Below the pieces are notes generated by a model. It ran no database searches. It had not been told where the DNA came from and saw nothing but the letters and a program-made list of their open reading frames with translations. Below are positions 54,576 to 64,000 of a stretch of 64,000 nucleotides of DNA, in pieces (within the stretch, counting starts at the first letter, position 1; the number at the start of each line of letters is the position of its first letter). Both the position numbers and the translations under genes were made by a program. Source of the DNA: Lamellibrachia columna (taxonomy: Eukaryota; Annelida; Polychaeta; Sabellida; Siboglinidae); the NCBI GenBank assembly GCA_963662155.1, contig OY759261.1, forward strand, positions 50,471,414-50,535,413, in the 5' to 3' direction.

Positions 54576-54655
54576 TTATAATATACTCTTATTGTTGCAG
54601 CCCCTGCAGTTACAAGATGTTTATACTCTTGTTATAGCTTCAGTCACACTATATT
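54576..54655. repeat. 40-bp minisatellite at E5 acceptor, part 2
   Basis: TATACTCTTATTGTTGCAGC + CCCTGCAGTTACAAGATGTT, then a degraded unit. It is the continuation of the array at 48666-48898 on the far side of the LINE. Confidence 0.85.
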
Positions 54656-54724
54656 TGATATTTTATTCAGTATGACCTACTGTACAACTTGGGCAGGAAA
54701 ATAACACTAAAAAAATCGTATCAA

Positions 54725-54885
54725 CCTCCCTCCCATTAATTAACTAACTATAATTGAGATGTTATAAATTCTCTCAATCTCCCTTCCCTTAATTAACTAA
54801 CTATAATTGAGATGTTATAAATTCTCTCAATCTCCCTTCCCTTAATTAACTAACTATAACCGATATGTTATAAATTCTAATAAAT
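54725..54885. repeat. 53-bp tandem repeat, 3 copies
   Basis: Units CTCCCTTCCCTTAATTAACT + AACTATAATTGAGATGTTAT + AAATTCTCTCAAT. Located about 110 bases beyond the donor of exon E4, inside the same intron. Confidence 0.9.
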
Positions 54886-54993
54886 TCAGTGTTTCAATTA
54901 ATACAAAACAGTCATTCAGTTAACCAATGAAAATTTTACATTCCTTTTAAATAAGGAAAATTCACTTTAATTTATTTATTACTAGCAACTCAC

Positions 54994-55196
54994 CAGTGGT
55001 TCTGACGTGTATTATGTGTCAGCATAGTTTGTTTATGCAAGCGTGCCGACACTTTATGACTGAGCAACTTGTCACTTTTGACCACAGGAGGCAATTCAAA
55101 TTCCACCGTTGAACGATCTGATATTGAATTTTGAGTGTCGTCAAATTCGCTGTCGGTCAAAGCAACGAGCTTGACAATCTTGCGCCTTGCATCCCA
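54994..55196 (-). CDS. Host membrane-protein gene, exon E4
   Basis: Acceptor TTTGTTTTGTCCTGAAG|TGGGATGC and donor CACTG|GTGAGTTG. It starts in phase 0 after E3 and ends with two bases (TG) that E5 completes. The 67 codons begin WDARRKIVKLVALTDSEFDD, a basic stop-transfer cluster right after the TM helix. Then TQNSISDRSTVEFELPPVVK, then a Lys/His/Arg-rich end. This places the tail in the cytoplasm. Good splice signals on both sides and phase agreement with both neighbours make this one of the better supported host exons. Confidence 0.7.
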
Positions 55197-55469
55197 CTTC
55201 AGGACAAAACAAAGAAGAATCAAATTTAAGTACATAAAATATCTGTTAAATTTATAATAAAGGATATAGACCTTTGAACACATTGATATAATTTGCCTTT
55301 GGAACCTTTCTGAATACCTGCGATGTGGAACTATAAAACATTCATACAAACTACCAAAATGTTACAAAAAGTTAAATTTAATCACTGGTATTTCTGATAA
55401 ATTTATGTTATTGTGAAAGGAATTTAACCCCAACTGAAACTTGCGGTACCAGCCAGGAGGTACAATAAG

Positions 55470-56235
55470 TACCAAACCTATGACATGTGATAAGTAGCAA
55501 ACCAATGACTGCTGTGATAAGTAGCAAACCAATGACTGCTGTGATAAGTAACAAACCCATGACTGTTGTGATAAGTAACAAACCAATGACTGCTGTGATA
55601 AGTAACAAACCAATGACTGCTGTGATGAGTAACAAACTAATGACTGCTGTGATGAGTAACAAACCAATGACTGCTGTGATGAGTAACAAACCAATGACTG
55701 CTTTGATGAGTAACAAACCAATGACTGCTGTGATGAGTAACAAACCAATGACTGCTGTGATAAGTAATGACCTCTGACTGTTGTGATATGTAACAAACCA
55801 ATGACTGCTGTGATAAGTAATGGCCCATGACTGTTGTGATAAGCAACAAACCAATGACTGCTGTGATGAGTAACAAACCAATGACTGCTGTGATAAGTAA
55901 TGACCTATGACTGTTGTGATATGTAACAAACTAATGACTGCTGTGATAAGTAACAAACCAATGACTGCTGTGATAAGTAATGGCCCATGACTGTTGTGAT
56001 AAGTAACAAACCAATGACTGATGTGATAAGTAACAAACCAATGACTGATGTGATAAGTAATGACCCATGACTTTTGTGATAAGTAACAAACCAATGACTG
56101 ATGTGATAAGTAATGACCCATGACTTTTGTGATAAGTAACAAACCAGCAACTGCTGTGATAACTAAAAAAACTATGACTGCTATGATAAGTAGCAAACCC
56201 ATGACTGCTATGATAAGTAGCAAACCAATGACAAC
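55470..56235. repeat. 27-bp minisatellite copied from TM exon end, ~27 copies
   Basis: Plus-strand unit AACCAATGACTGCTGTGATA + AGTAACA. On the minus (gene) strand it reads TTGGTTTGCTACTTATCACA + GCAGTCA, matching the E3 text AGTCTGCTACTTATTATAGC at about 17 of 20 positions. The array starts about 8 bases after the E3 donor. Translated in the exon-like register it repeats a 9-residue hydrophobic unit IGLLLI(I/T)AV, resembling the TM helix SLLLIIAAIA. Variant units (GACCCATGACTTTTGTGA) form higher-order pairs. Confidence 0.85.
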
Positions 56236-56242
56236 TACAAAC

Positions 56243-56343
56243 CTTGTAGGCAGCAATAGCAGCTATAATAAGTAGCAGACTGGTGACAGATACATAGAAG
56301 ATGAAGACAATTGGTAGTGGGTCGGGTCCTGTCATTGACATCG
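56243..56343 (-). CDS. Host membrane-protein gene, TM exon E3
   Basis: Acceptor CTGTTTATTATTTCAG|CG and donor TACAAG|GTTTGTAG. 101 bases: two bases completing a codon begun in E2, then 33 codons, ending in phase 0. It encodes MSMTGPDPLPIVFIFYVS followed by VTSLLLIIAAIAAYK, a single hydrophobic helix of about 23 residues ending in Lys. The joined product reads Cys-rich ectodomain, helix, YKWDARRK, as expected for a type I membrane protein. The next intron opens with the 27-bp array derived from this exon. Confidence 0.75.
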
Positions 56344-56559
56344 CTGAAATAATAAACAGTGCAAGTATGATAATGTTCAGAATTATACAATTTGGTTCTC
56401 ATAAAATAGCACAAACCAATGTGAATAGATAACCAGTGTTTATTGTTTTATCTTAATTCTATGTATATACCCCCAAGGCTCTGGATGTCCCTAAAATCTA
56501 CCTACATGGGTATGCCCCTCAAAGCTACCTACTTGGATGGTATTCAAATAATAATAATA

Positions 56560-58390
56560 ATTAACCTCTATGGTGCCTATATCCTCAGGAACCTGAGCTC
56601 AGAGGCGCAATAAAACAGAATCATTAAGCATAATCGTGAACAGGGACGCGCAAACGTCAGCATCAGAACGAGGGACAACCGAACATTGGTGGAAATGAAA
56701 TTTGGAATAGATGTCTTGAGTTTTTTTTGGAAAATAGCAATAGTTTCAGATGTTTTCAAGGTGATAGGGAGTTCATTCCAGACCCTAGGCACAGCGACAG
56801 AGAAAGCACGTTTGCCCAAGTTAAGTTTTGTTTTCGGTACAATAAGTTGTTGTGAAATTGATGATCTTAGCTGCGTAGGGATATTTGAAAGATGCAGGAG
56901 ACTAGCCAAGTAGGATGGTTGTTGTGTAGATAGAGCACGATATATGTAAGAGTGGACAGCTTAAAATCAATTCGATAAGAAACAAGAAGCCAGTGTAACT
57001 GTTTAAGTAGTGGTAGTGACGGTGAAAACCGAGGTGCCCTGAGAACCATACGTGCCAGACAATTTTGTACTCGTTGGAGTTTAGCCAATTGTCTCTTAGC
57101 AATGTTATTTAGTAGTGAATTGCAATAGTCAAGGCGGCTACTAATTAATGCCATTGATATTGTTTTAGCAGTAGATATAGATATGTGACGCCAAATTCGA
57201 CGGAGATCACAAATATGATAGAAACAGGATTTACATACTTGAGAAATATGCTGGCGAATGTTGAAGTTACTATCAAAGACAACACCAAGATTACGAACAG
57301 TATCTGATGGGAATGTATCACTGCCAAGCAGTTTAACTGGAAAATGGTTGATGACCCTATTTCGTTGTTGTTTAGTGCCAATAATAATAAGGTCTGTTTT
57401 ATCTGGATTAAGCTTTAGCTTACTTGATTCCATCCACAGCAAGATATCAGTAAGACAATCACTTAAAGTCGATACATATTCTTGTGCATTTGATGACTGA
57501 GATTATGATTAGTAATGACTTGGCTGAGCGATGTAGTATATAAGCTGAACAGAACAGGGCCAAGGACGGATCCTTGCAGCACTCCAAATGGAAGGTGTTG
57601 TGGGCAAAATAATGTGCCAGATATGTTAATACTTTAATATCTGTCTGAAAAATATGATTTGAACCACCGAAGAGCTGGACCAGAAATGCCAAAATATCTA
57701 TGGAGGCGTTGTAAAAGGATTGAATGATCAATTGTATTGAAAGCAGTTGAGAGATCAACTAAAGTGAGTGCTGTGACTTTGCCATTGTCCATGTTATCAA
57801 CTATATCATTGTGTATCTTGAGAAGAGCTGTTTTGGTAGAGTGGAATCGTTTATATGCAGACTGTAGATCATTTGATAAGTGATGGTTGTAAATATAATA
57901 TGAAGGCGATTAGCAACCACGTTTTCCAATATTTTTGACAGAAAACTGTGATCAATCAATCAATCAATCAATGTGAGTTTATTTGGTCACTCATTTACAA
58001 TGTTGTTACAGGTATGGTCATAAATAAGCTGATTTAGTAACTCAGGAGATTCTCTGGAAACCCCAAGGGGCTTATTGCGAGAACCACCCATGATTATGTA
58101 TAGTAATCTTGTCATGGAATGATGCTGCCAGTTGGCAATTATGTTAATAATACTAGATATGAAGCAAATAAAAAATTACAACTTGGCATCTTAATCCATC
58201 AATCTAGTACAATCTAACAACTTGTTAATTGAACAATATAGTGAATATTCGTTAGTATATGCAAAAAATATGTTAATAATAGTAAATGTGACGCATATAG
58301 AAATTACAAGTGGTTGTACTCCATCATTCTAGCACAATATAACAACGTGAGGCCCAAAACTAGTTGAACAATATAGTGATGATTCGTTAG

Positions 58391-58421
<31 letters not shown>

Positions 58422-58920
58422 TTGGAGATAGGACGATAATTCTTTAGGTCATTTTTGCACAAAGTTTGTTTTTTAATAAGAGGATTTACAAGAGCTTGTT
58501 TGAAATCCCACGGAACAACTCCACTCTGCATTGAAAGGTTTATAATAGTAGTAATGGGAAATATAAGCTGATCAATACAGCTTTTTACTAGAAGTGTTGG
58601 AAATGGGTCAAGATCACACGATTTGTTAGGATATTTTTAATAATAATGAGAACTTCATTAGTAGTTGCAGGTGTGAAACTCTGTAGTGTTTTTTCAAAAA
58701 GTGGTGGTTCAGGGAAATCATAGTCATTATCATTAATGAAAAAATTTGATCGAATACGAGCAATCTTATCTGTAGAGTATTTTGAAAAAGAACTACATAA
58801 TGTATCCAATGAAGAATGTTCAGGCAGAGCTTTTAATTTCTGCCGATGTAGAATTATGTTTACAGATTTCCACATCTGGCGAGGGTTTTCAGAATTTATT
58901 GAAATAAAATATGTATGAAG
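56560..58920 (-). pseudogene. L2-type LINE ORF2 relic in host intron
   Basis: From right to left: frame 58875-58588 (MWKSVNIILHRQKLKALPEH; DFPEPPLFEKTLQSFTPAT), then GVVPWDFKQALVNPLIKK (58520), a foreign insertion at 57951-58421, then palm text (57950-57520) with L-V-D-L-S-T-A-F and GVLQGSVLGPVLF. The YADD-containing segment is deleted near 57505: NHNLSHQ runs directly into the downstream region. Then MLWMESSKLKLNPDKTDLII, NLGVVFDSNFN, SRLDYCNSLLNNIAKRQLAK and the terminal RAFSVAVPRVWNELPITLKT. The order and motifs are those of L2 elements abundant in fish and marine invertebrates. Catalytically dead. Same sense as the gene. Confidence 0.85.
57951..58421 (-). mobile_element. LINE 3'-end insertion within the L2 relic
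   Basis: It begins (plus strand) ATCAATCAATCAATCAATCA and ends with A27 at 58395-58421, and is absent from the flanking L2 reading frame. Read on minus it ends AATAAACTCACATTGATTGA..., a typical LINE 3' tail with a GATT microsatellite. The A27 tract would then mark the 5' end. The alternative is a plus-oriented poly(A) retrocopy with an ATCA repeat at its start. Confidence 0.55.
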
Positions 58921-58957
58921 CTAACGACTTGGAAATGACCCTGGGTGACCTTCAAAG

Positions 58958-59565
58958 CTACCAACTTGGGCAAGGCCCTGGACGACACTCAAATCTACCT
59001 ACTTGGGTATGACCCTGGATAGCACCCAAATCTACCTGGTTGGGCATGGCACTGGATGGCCCTCAAAGCTACCTACCGGTACTTGGATATGGCCCTCAAA
59101 GCTGCCTACTTGGGTAGGGTATGGCCCTGGATGGCCCTCAAAGCTACCTACTTGGGCATGGCACTGGATGGCCCTCAAAGCTACCTACTTTGGTATGGCC
59201 CTGGATGGCTCTAAAAGCTACCTTCTTGGGCATGGCCCTCAAAGCTACCTACTTGGGTATGGCCCTGGATGGCCCTCAAAGCTAGCTACTTGGGCATGGC
59301 ACTGGATGGCACTCAAAGCTACCTACTTGGGTATGGCCCTGGATGGCACTCAAAGCTACCTACTTGGGTACGGCACTGGATGGCCCTCAAAGCTACCTTC
59401 TTGGGCATGGCCCTCAAAGCTTACTACTTGAGTATGGCCCTGGATGGCCCTCAAAGCTACCTACTTGGGTATGGTCCTGGATGGCACTCAAAGCTACCTT
59501 CTTGGGCATGGCCCTCAAAGCTACCTACTTGGGTATGGCCCTGGATGGCCCTCAAAGCTACCTAC
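58958..59565. repeat. 37-bp minisatellite of exon E2 end plus 5' splice site
   Basis: About 16 units. On the gene (minus) strand each reads GGGCCATCCAGGGCCATACC + CAAGTAGGTAGCTTTGA. The last bases of exon E2 and its donor are GGGCCATCCAGGGCCATACT + ACA|GTAGGTAGCTTTGA, so each unit is a copy of the exon end, the donor and the first intron bases. Variants change GGCCCT to GGCACT or drop 12-14 bases. Confidence 0.9.
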
Positions 59566-59730
59566 TGTAGTATGGCCCTGGATGGCCCATCATTCCAAAG
59601 TAGCACATGGAAACGTTTGCACAGAAAGACTCCTCATGGAGTGGCTGTCCTTGAGAGTTGACAGAGCACCAGCGACAGACGACGTGTAGGTGGCACTCCC
59701 TTTCAATATGAGACGAACATTTAGTTTCTG
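59566..59730 (-). CDS. Host membrane-protein gene, Cys-rich exon E2
   Basis: Acceptor candidate AATCGGTCAG|CAG and donor TACTACA|GTAGGTAG. The frame reads ETKCSSHIERECHLHVVCRW, CSVNSQGQPLHEESFCANVS, MCYFGMMGHPGPYY and ends with one base, matching E3's two-base start. Six cysteines in 54 codons indicate a disulfide-bonded extracellular, membrane-proximal segment. C-R-W-C...F-C...C-[FY]-x-G-x-x-G loosely recalls the juxtamembrane region of cache-domain proteins (CACHD1/alpha2-delta group), but I cannot verify that. The exon end is the founder of the 37-bp array. Confidence 0.65.
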
Positions 59731-61050
59731 CTGACCGATTACATTGTTTTCAAGATACGCATAATATAAAAAAAATAATATGCAAAGTTATAATTATGCA
59801 ACAAACACTTCTATAATTATGTAGAACCAAGATTAATTATTTTTAGTTAAAACCTCCAAATATTTTTTACCAACACAAAGCTTGAATTCAGTTTTAGCTA
59901 CATAACTGTTTATAATTAAATATTTGCTGACCAAGATGCATTACTGGTTGTGTTTAAAGGAATGTACAGCAATTTTTATTGGTCACTATAAACCGACATG
60001 GGGTTTCACATAATTAAAATGCCCCCAATTATCTGAATTTTTTATTTCAAAGTTCATATACATGATAAATGGTATACTTGATGTTTTAATCTTTATTGCT
60101 GTAGTACATCTATCATCAGAAATTGGTGGTTGTGAACAAGCGAGGCTGCTGGGAAAAGGTGCAGACCAAATTTAAGACGGGAACACTGCATAAACATGTA
60201 TGTAAGAAAGGCAGAGGATGATGAAAAATTTAGGGAAAAGCTGGTGGTAGGTTATTACAACTGATCGGCCTCATCCCTTTTATACAATGAACCTAGAGGA
60301 AGAACATGCACATACCTACATGGAATTAAAGCATATGCCAAGGAGGCTAACATCATCACTGTCAAACATTGTAAACAGATTGACTCACTCGCAACTTCTG
60401 GTTGATCACTAACATGAGCCAAGCCTGGCATCCCACTCCCTCTGATAAGAATAATCTCACCCCATAGAACCAACACTCCTGTGTAACCACCAGGTGGCAG
60501 CACTCTTGAGAAACAACCACAACTAAGCCCGGAAGAAGGAAAGAAAGGTGACTTTGTACTTAGACGTGTGGTAACTCCTGCAGGTTGTAGGGTAGCAATC
60601 CGGCAAAGTAACCAGGAGTTCCCTTTCATGATTAACTAGGGCATCGTTGTCGTATGGGTGGTACTGTCGCTGTAGGCAGGCCGTCCAGTTAGCATACTTG
60701 TTACTGTCGCAGACCAAACACACAAACCAATGTCACGTGATAGTGTTGGATTGCAGGGCATCAGTGACTTAAAGCTGGTCATATTTAAGGCCTTTTTAAG
60801 ACAAATATTTTTTTAATGTAAGACATTTCCCATGACAAGTTCAATATAAAATAGCAGTGACATTTAATTCACCATTTAATCATTTGGCCTCCTTTAGTAG
60901 TAGTTATATTAGAGTTCATGGCTGTGTTTGGTGAAATTAAATTTAAGGTGGCCGATTACCCAGAAATAAAAGTAATTAAACTGAAACATTTTTAATGGTT
61001 GTTTGAAATCCAATAGACCACACAAGCCCAACAAATTTGGGGGGTGCAAT
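59731..61050. other. Host intron, no element firmly assigned
   Basis: At 60250-60730, minus frames of 124 and 66 codons and a TTGTATAAAAGGG box (about 60280) suggest a decayed promoter-bearing repeat, possibly an LTR. No family was confirmed. Confidence 0.35.
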
Positions 61051-61815
61051 CGCAATCAGTCGTAACACGAGATTGATTTACTATTCAAATATAAAACTTG
61101 CAGGAATATTGCAAATTGATATGTTCATATTATATAAAGCATAATATGTCAAACTTGCATAATAAAAATGGTAAAAAATTATTTATTTTAAGTATTTTAT
61201 TTAAGTCAAAATAAAACCATAATTTTACTAAATTGTTACAATATTCAACACACAAGGAGTAACACCACTTCAGTAAAACTTGACGCTCATTTATTATTTA
61301 TCTCTTTGTCTAGGCAAAAAAAGTTGGTTGATCCTGTGCAAATTTCTTAAATATCTGACATAGTAACAGCTACATCGACAGCAAAATTATAAATACTGTG
61401 CTCTCATCATAATCAGTCATACCACGAGATTTATTTACTATTTAAGTTTTGATATGTTTATATTATATAAAGCATAACATACAAAATATGCACTAAAATT
61501 GTAAAATTAATTGTTTTATGTAATTTATAGTCACGGAAAACCATATTTTAGCTCAATTTCAACCATATTCAATATCTGACCCACAAGGAATAATATCATT
61601 TCAGTAAAACTTGGCCAAAATGTTTGTTTATTATTTATCTCTATGAAAATGCAAACTTTGTAAATATCTGACATAGTAACAGCTACGTCAGCAGCAAAAG
61701 TAGTAAACATGTTATCGAAAGCCTACTTTTACCCACAATGGAATACCGGGAAATGTCATTTAAGTAAAAGTTGGTTGAAACGTTAATTTATTATTCATCT
61801 CTATGCACATAGAAA
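61050..61815. repeat. Degenerate ~350-bp tandem duplication
   Basis: 61055-61400 and 61405-61715 share, in order, AATCAGTC(G/A)TA, CACGAGATT, TATATTATATAAAGCATAA, TTTCAGTAAAACTTG, TTTATTATTTATCTCT and ATCTGACATAGTAACAGCTAC. A third partial unit (61740-61815) repeats GTAAAAGTTGGTTGAAACGT and TTATTATTCATCTCT. Confidence 0.75.
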
Positions 61816-62282
61816 AAACTACTGCCTGGTCAAAAAATCAGGGTTTGCTATCTTAAGAACACACAAATTCTAAACTAAGTTTTCTTTAACAAATTTACAA
61901 CACACATTGTCTGCTGGGGGGGTTCCACTGGTTGTACGTTAAATTTATATTATTTTCAGTTCTTTTTAATGTTCTTTTACAAAAAAACATATCATTTGTG
62001 TTTACTATTGGCATAAAGGGTGTGGTTTCAAACAACAGTATAACTTGTGTGTTGATTTCATGTTACGACCATGATGCACAGACCAGTGTGCTGTGTGCTT
62101 GATTTCAAGGTAGCCACCTACCTTAAGACATTTCTTTGAAAGTTCCTATTTGATGTCCTTTTCAAAGACTTAAGAATTTAAGATGTAGACCTAATTAAAG
62201 CCTACTCACACCATGTGTATATGCATGTGTGGACTAAATCAACATCAGCAATTTTTCATCATGTGGAAACAGCAGATGTACA
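61816..62282. other. No recognisable feature
   Basis: Host intron sequence with a G9-like run near 61916. Confidence 0.5.
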
Positions 62283-62285
62283 TAT

Positions 62286-62500
62286 CCAATCATGAACTGT
62301 GATCCAAGTCAGCACCCTTATGAATTGTGATCCAATCAGCACCCTTATGAACTATGATCCGAATCAGCACCCTTATGAACTATGATCCAAGTCAGCACCC
62401 TTATGAACTATGATCCAAGTCAGCACCCTTATGAACTATGATCCAAGTCAGCACCCTTATGAACTCTGATCCAAGTCAGCACCCTTATGAACTATGATCG
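62286..62500. repeat. 28-bp minisatellite, about 8 copies
   Basis: Units TATGATCCAAGTCAGCACCC + TTATGAAC. The first two units are more diverged. Located in the host-gene intron. Confidence 0.9.
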
Positions 62501-62629
62501 GGAAACAACATTTAAAAAAAAAACACAATGTACAATGCTAAGCGAAACAGTGAAACCAATGTCCCGCATTACTACACACACTATCCAATACACAGGAACA
62601 GTTATGATTTCATAATCGGACGTGTGCGA

Positions 62630-62893
62630 TTACGATGGAACTATTTGTTTACAAATAGGTGCATGCGATGATGACGGAACTATTGCGTACAAAATGGCAG
62701 ACAAACATTTGAATTGTTTTAAAACCGGACGAAAACCGACTGCGATAGAGAACATCCCAAACTTTGAATTTGATAAAACCATTAGTCGCGAGAAATAAAT
62801 AAATTGGCCTTGTCCAATTGTTCGTGCAACTCCACCACCATCTCGGACGATTACATTTACGGGGATGCAATTGGCAAATGTACCATTTGACAT
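62630..62893 (-). other. Unassigned 87-codon frame beside hAT element
   Basis: Starts at ATG 62893, seven bases from the hAT border: MSNGTFANCIPVNVIVRDGG, then IGQGQFIYFSRLMVLSNSK. It has a balanced composition unlike the repeats, and an overlapping second frame of equal length. Its upstream part would be cut by the hAT insertion. Phase and splice evidence are lacking, so I do not assign it to the host gene. Confidence 0.25.
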
Positions 62894-63764
62894 ATTTATT
62901 AGTGCCCTGCAAGGGCCGGGCCTGGGCCTACATTTTACAGGCCAGGGCTAAAATATATTAAACACATTGGGCTTAGTGTGAACGGACCGGGGCCTGGGCC
63001 TAATAAAATATTAATAAAAAACCCATACATATTACTACTTCATAGTACATACAGATGTTACAGATGCATATTTTTGGCATGAATGTAGCCTAAGTTTGCA
63101 TAGATCTATTGGCCGGTTAAGTTCACTTGGTTGGATGTAGCCAGCCCGAAATGTTTACTTTAGACATATTTGTAGAAGCAATCAAGCCATGACTAACCAT
63201 CAACGTATCACCCTTTGACCCTACCAGTAGACATTCTATTGTTTCAGTCTTCCATCCAAATCTTGCCTGTCTGAATGACCTACCCACTGCCCACTGCCCA
63301 CCCCAGTTGGTATTTGGAATTGAAATATCAATATTAATGTTTTTTAATGTTATTTAATAAAACAATACATTTGTATTACAGTTTATTTGTATTAAACATA
63401 ATTACCTCTCAAGAAACTTGGTATTCGATTTGAATATTTCGACCATATCCCTCGGTCGTCTTCAGCAGAGAAACTGGATCATCTATCCATTCAAAGTTTA
63501 TTTGTGTTTTGTTTCAATTATAAGATAATAGGTTTATCTTTAAAAAAAATTAGCGGGCTTGCGGGCGCGGGCTTATCCATCTTTGGCCAGTGGGTATGGG
63601 CCTAAATTCTAGTTTGCGGGCCTGGGCTGGGCTGGGTTTGACACATTTTTGTGGGCCTGGGCTTGACGCATTTTTGTGGGCCTGGGCTGGGCTGGATTAT
63701 AACTGCTAATTGTGGGCCGGGCTTTGGCTCAAATTATAGGCCTGTGCAGGGCACTAATATATAT
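62892..63764. mobile_element. hAT-type non-autonomous element
   Basis: Element 62900-63756 with terminal inverted repeats TAGTGCCCTGCA (left) and TGCAGGGCACTA (right), fitting the hAT terminal consensus YARNG. It is flanked by near-identical 8-bp repeats ATATTTAT (62892-62899) and ATATATAT (63757-63764). Subterminal DNA is very rich in GGGCCTGGGC/GGGCTGGGCT. The middle (63140-63312) is related to 23790-24030. No transposase. Confidence 0.75.
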
Positions 63765-63828
63765 GTGTCATACATCAATATTTTGTGATCACCCCTAAGA
63801 TAGATCACAAAAAAAGATTCACATTCAC

Positions 63829-63935
63829 CTGTTGGTATGTTGGTTCTCACAAATATTCACCCCCGTTATCCTGTAGCAGGGACATTCACACTCGCTAGGT
63901 GGCTTCTCTTTACACTCGGGCATTGTCTTCATGTT
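63829..63935 (-). CDS. Host membrane-protein gene, upstream Cys-rich exon E1
   Basis: Acceptor CTCAATTGTAG|AACATG and donor ACCAACAG|GTGAATGT. The frame reads NMKTMPECKEKPPSECECPC, then YRITGVNICENQHTN, with five cysteines. It ends with two bases, which does not fit E2's one-base requirement, so at least one exon between 59731 and 63828 is unseen, or E1 belongs to another transcript. The cysteine-rich composition and shared strand suggest an ectodomain exon of the same gene. Confidence 0.45.
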
Positions 63936-64000
63936 CTACAATTGAGATAGCATTAGGAGGAAGTTAGGAAATGGAGAAGAAAACCAATTATTAATGGTCA

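Noticed and set aside
55408..56256. 282-codon minus frame resembling a multi-pass hydrophobic protein (IGLLLITAV repeats)
   Set aside because: It is the 27-bp intronic array derived from the TM exon, out of frame with that exon across the donor. I treat the repeat origin, not the frame, as the signal.
59003..59661. Plus-strand frames with MALDGPQSYLLGYGPGW repeats
   Set aside because: They are the antisense of the splice-site array. No independent coding support.

Overview
This is a stretch of metazoan nuclear DNA dominated by decayed transposable elements and minisatellites. It has no operons, no prokaryote-type gene packing and no rRNA or intact tRNA genes. Non-LTR retrotransposons (CR1, L2, jockey-like and RTE-like) occur on both strands. 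There are tRNA-derived SINEs with the AAGCGC...GCGCTATATAAG tail, hAT and MULE-like non-autonomous DNA elements, an EnSpm-type transposase relic, one probable Gypsy LTR, and many tandem arrays. The mix fits a marine invertebrate or an early-branching chordate or fish. I cannot name the species.

Layout. 1-10.3 kb: unique DNA with a SINE, an RTE endonuclease scrap, a possible TATA promoter near 5.1 kb, a frame-broken gene relic (7.3-8.45 kb) and three arrays (19, 33 and 26 bp units). 10.7-15.7 kb: three LINE relics, minus, plus and plus. 16.19-18.08 kb: a MULE-like element with a perfect 9-bp target duplication. 18.5-20.9 kb: CR1 tail, L2/CR1 relic and an LTR. 20.9-26.2 kb: no gene I can support. 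26.2-32.7 kb: nested inverted repeats holding an EnSpm transposase relic, a CR1 copy with an open RT frame, and LINE ORF1 pieces. 33-37.1 kb: a RecQ-like helicase fragment, then the best preserved LINE (endonuclease plus a 608-codon RT frame) with a 2A-like motif near its N-terminus. 37.7-38.55 kb: an 843-bp palindrome. 38.6-43.2 kb: CR1 fragments, one copy inserted into another. 44-47.6 kb: a hAT MITE, a 63-bp array and a second MULE-like element whose left arm is a 22-bp array.

48.2-63.9 kb is the main host-gene region. Five exons on the minus strand have splice sites, and the last four join in consistent phase. They encode a cysteine-rich extracellular stretch, one transmembrane helix and a basic, Ser/His-rich cytoplasmic tail of about 208 residues. 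I could not identify the protein. LINEs lie in its introns.

The most interesting signal is that minisatellites here grow out of pre-existing functional sequence. Two arrays in the host gene begin at a 5' splice site and are built from the exon end beside it (37-bp unit at 59.0-59.6 kb, 27-bp unit at 55.5-56.2 kb). A third abuts the last exon's 3' splice site and was later split by a LINE. One LINE carries three separate internal arrays, another LINE carries one at its ORF2 C-terminus, and both MULE-like elements have array-built termini. Most arrays therefore appear to be local amplifications of their host sequence rather than imported satellites.
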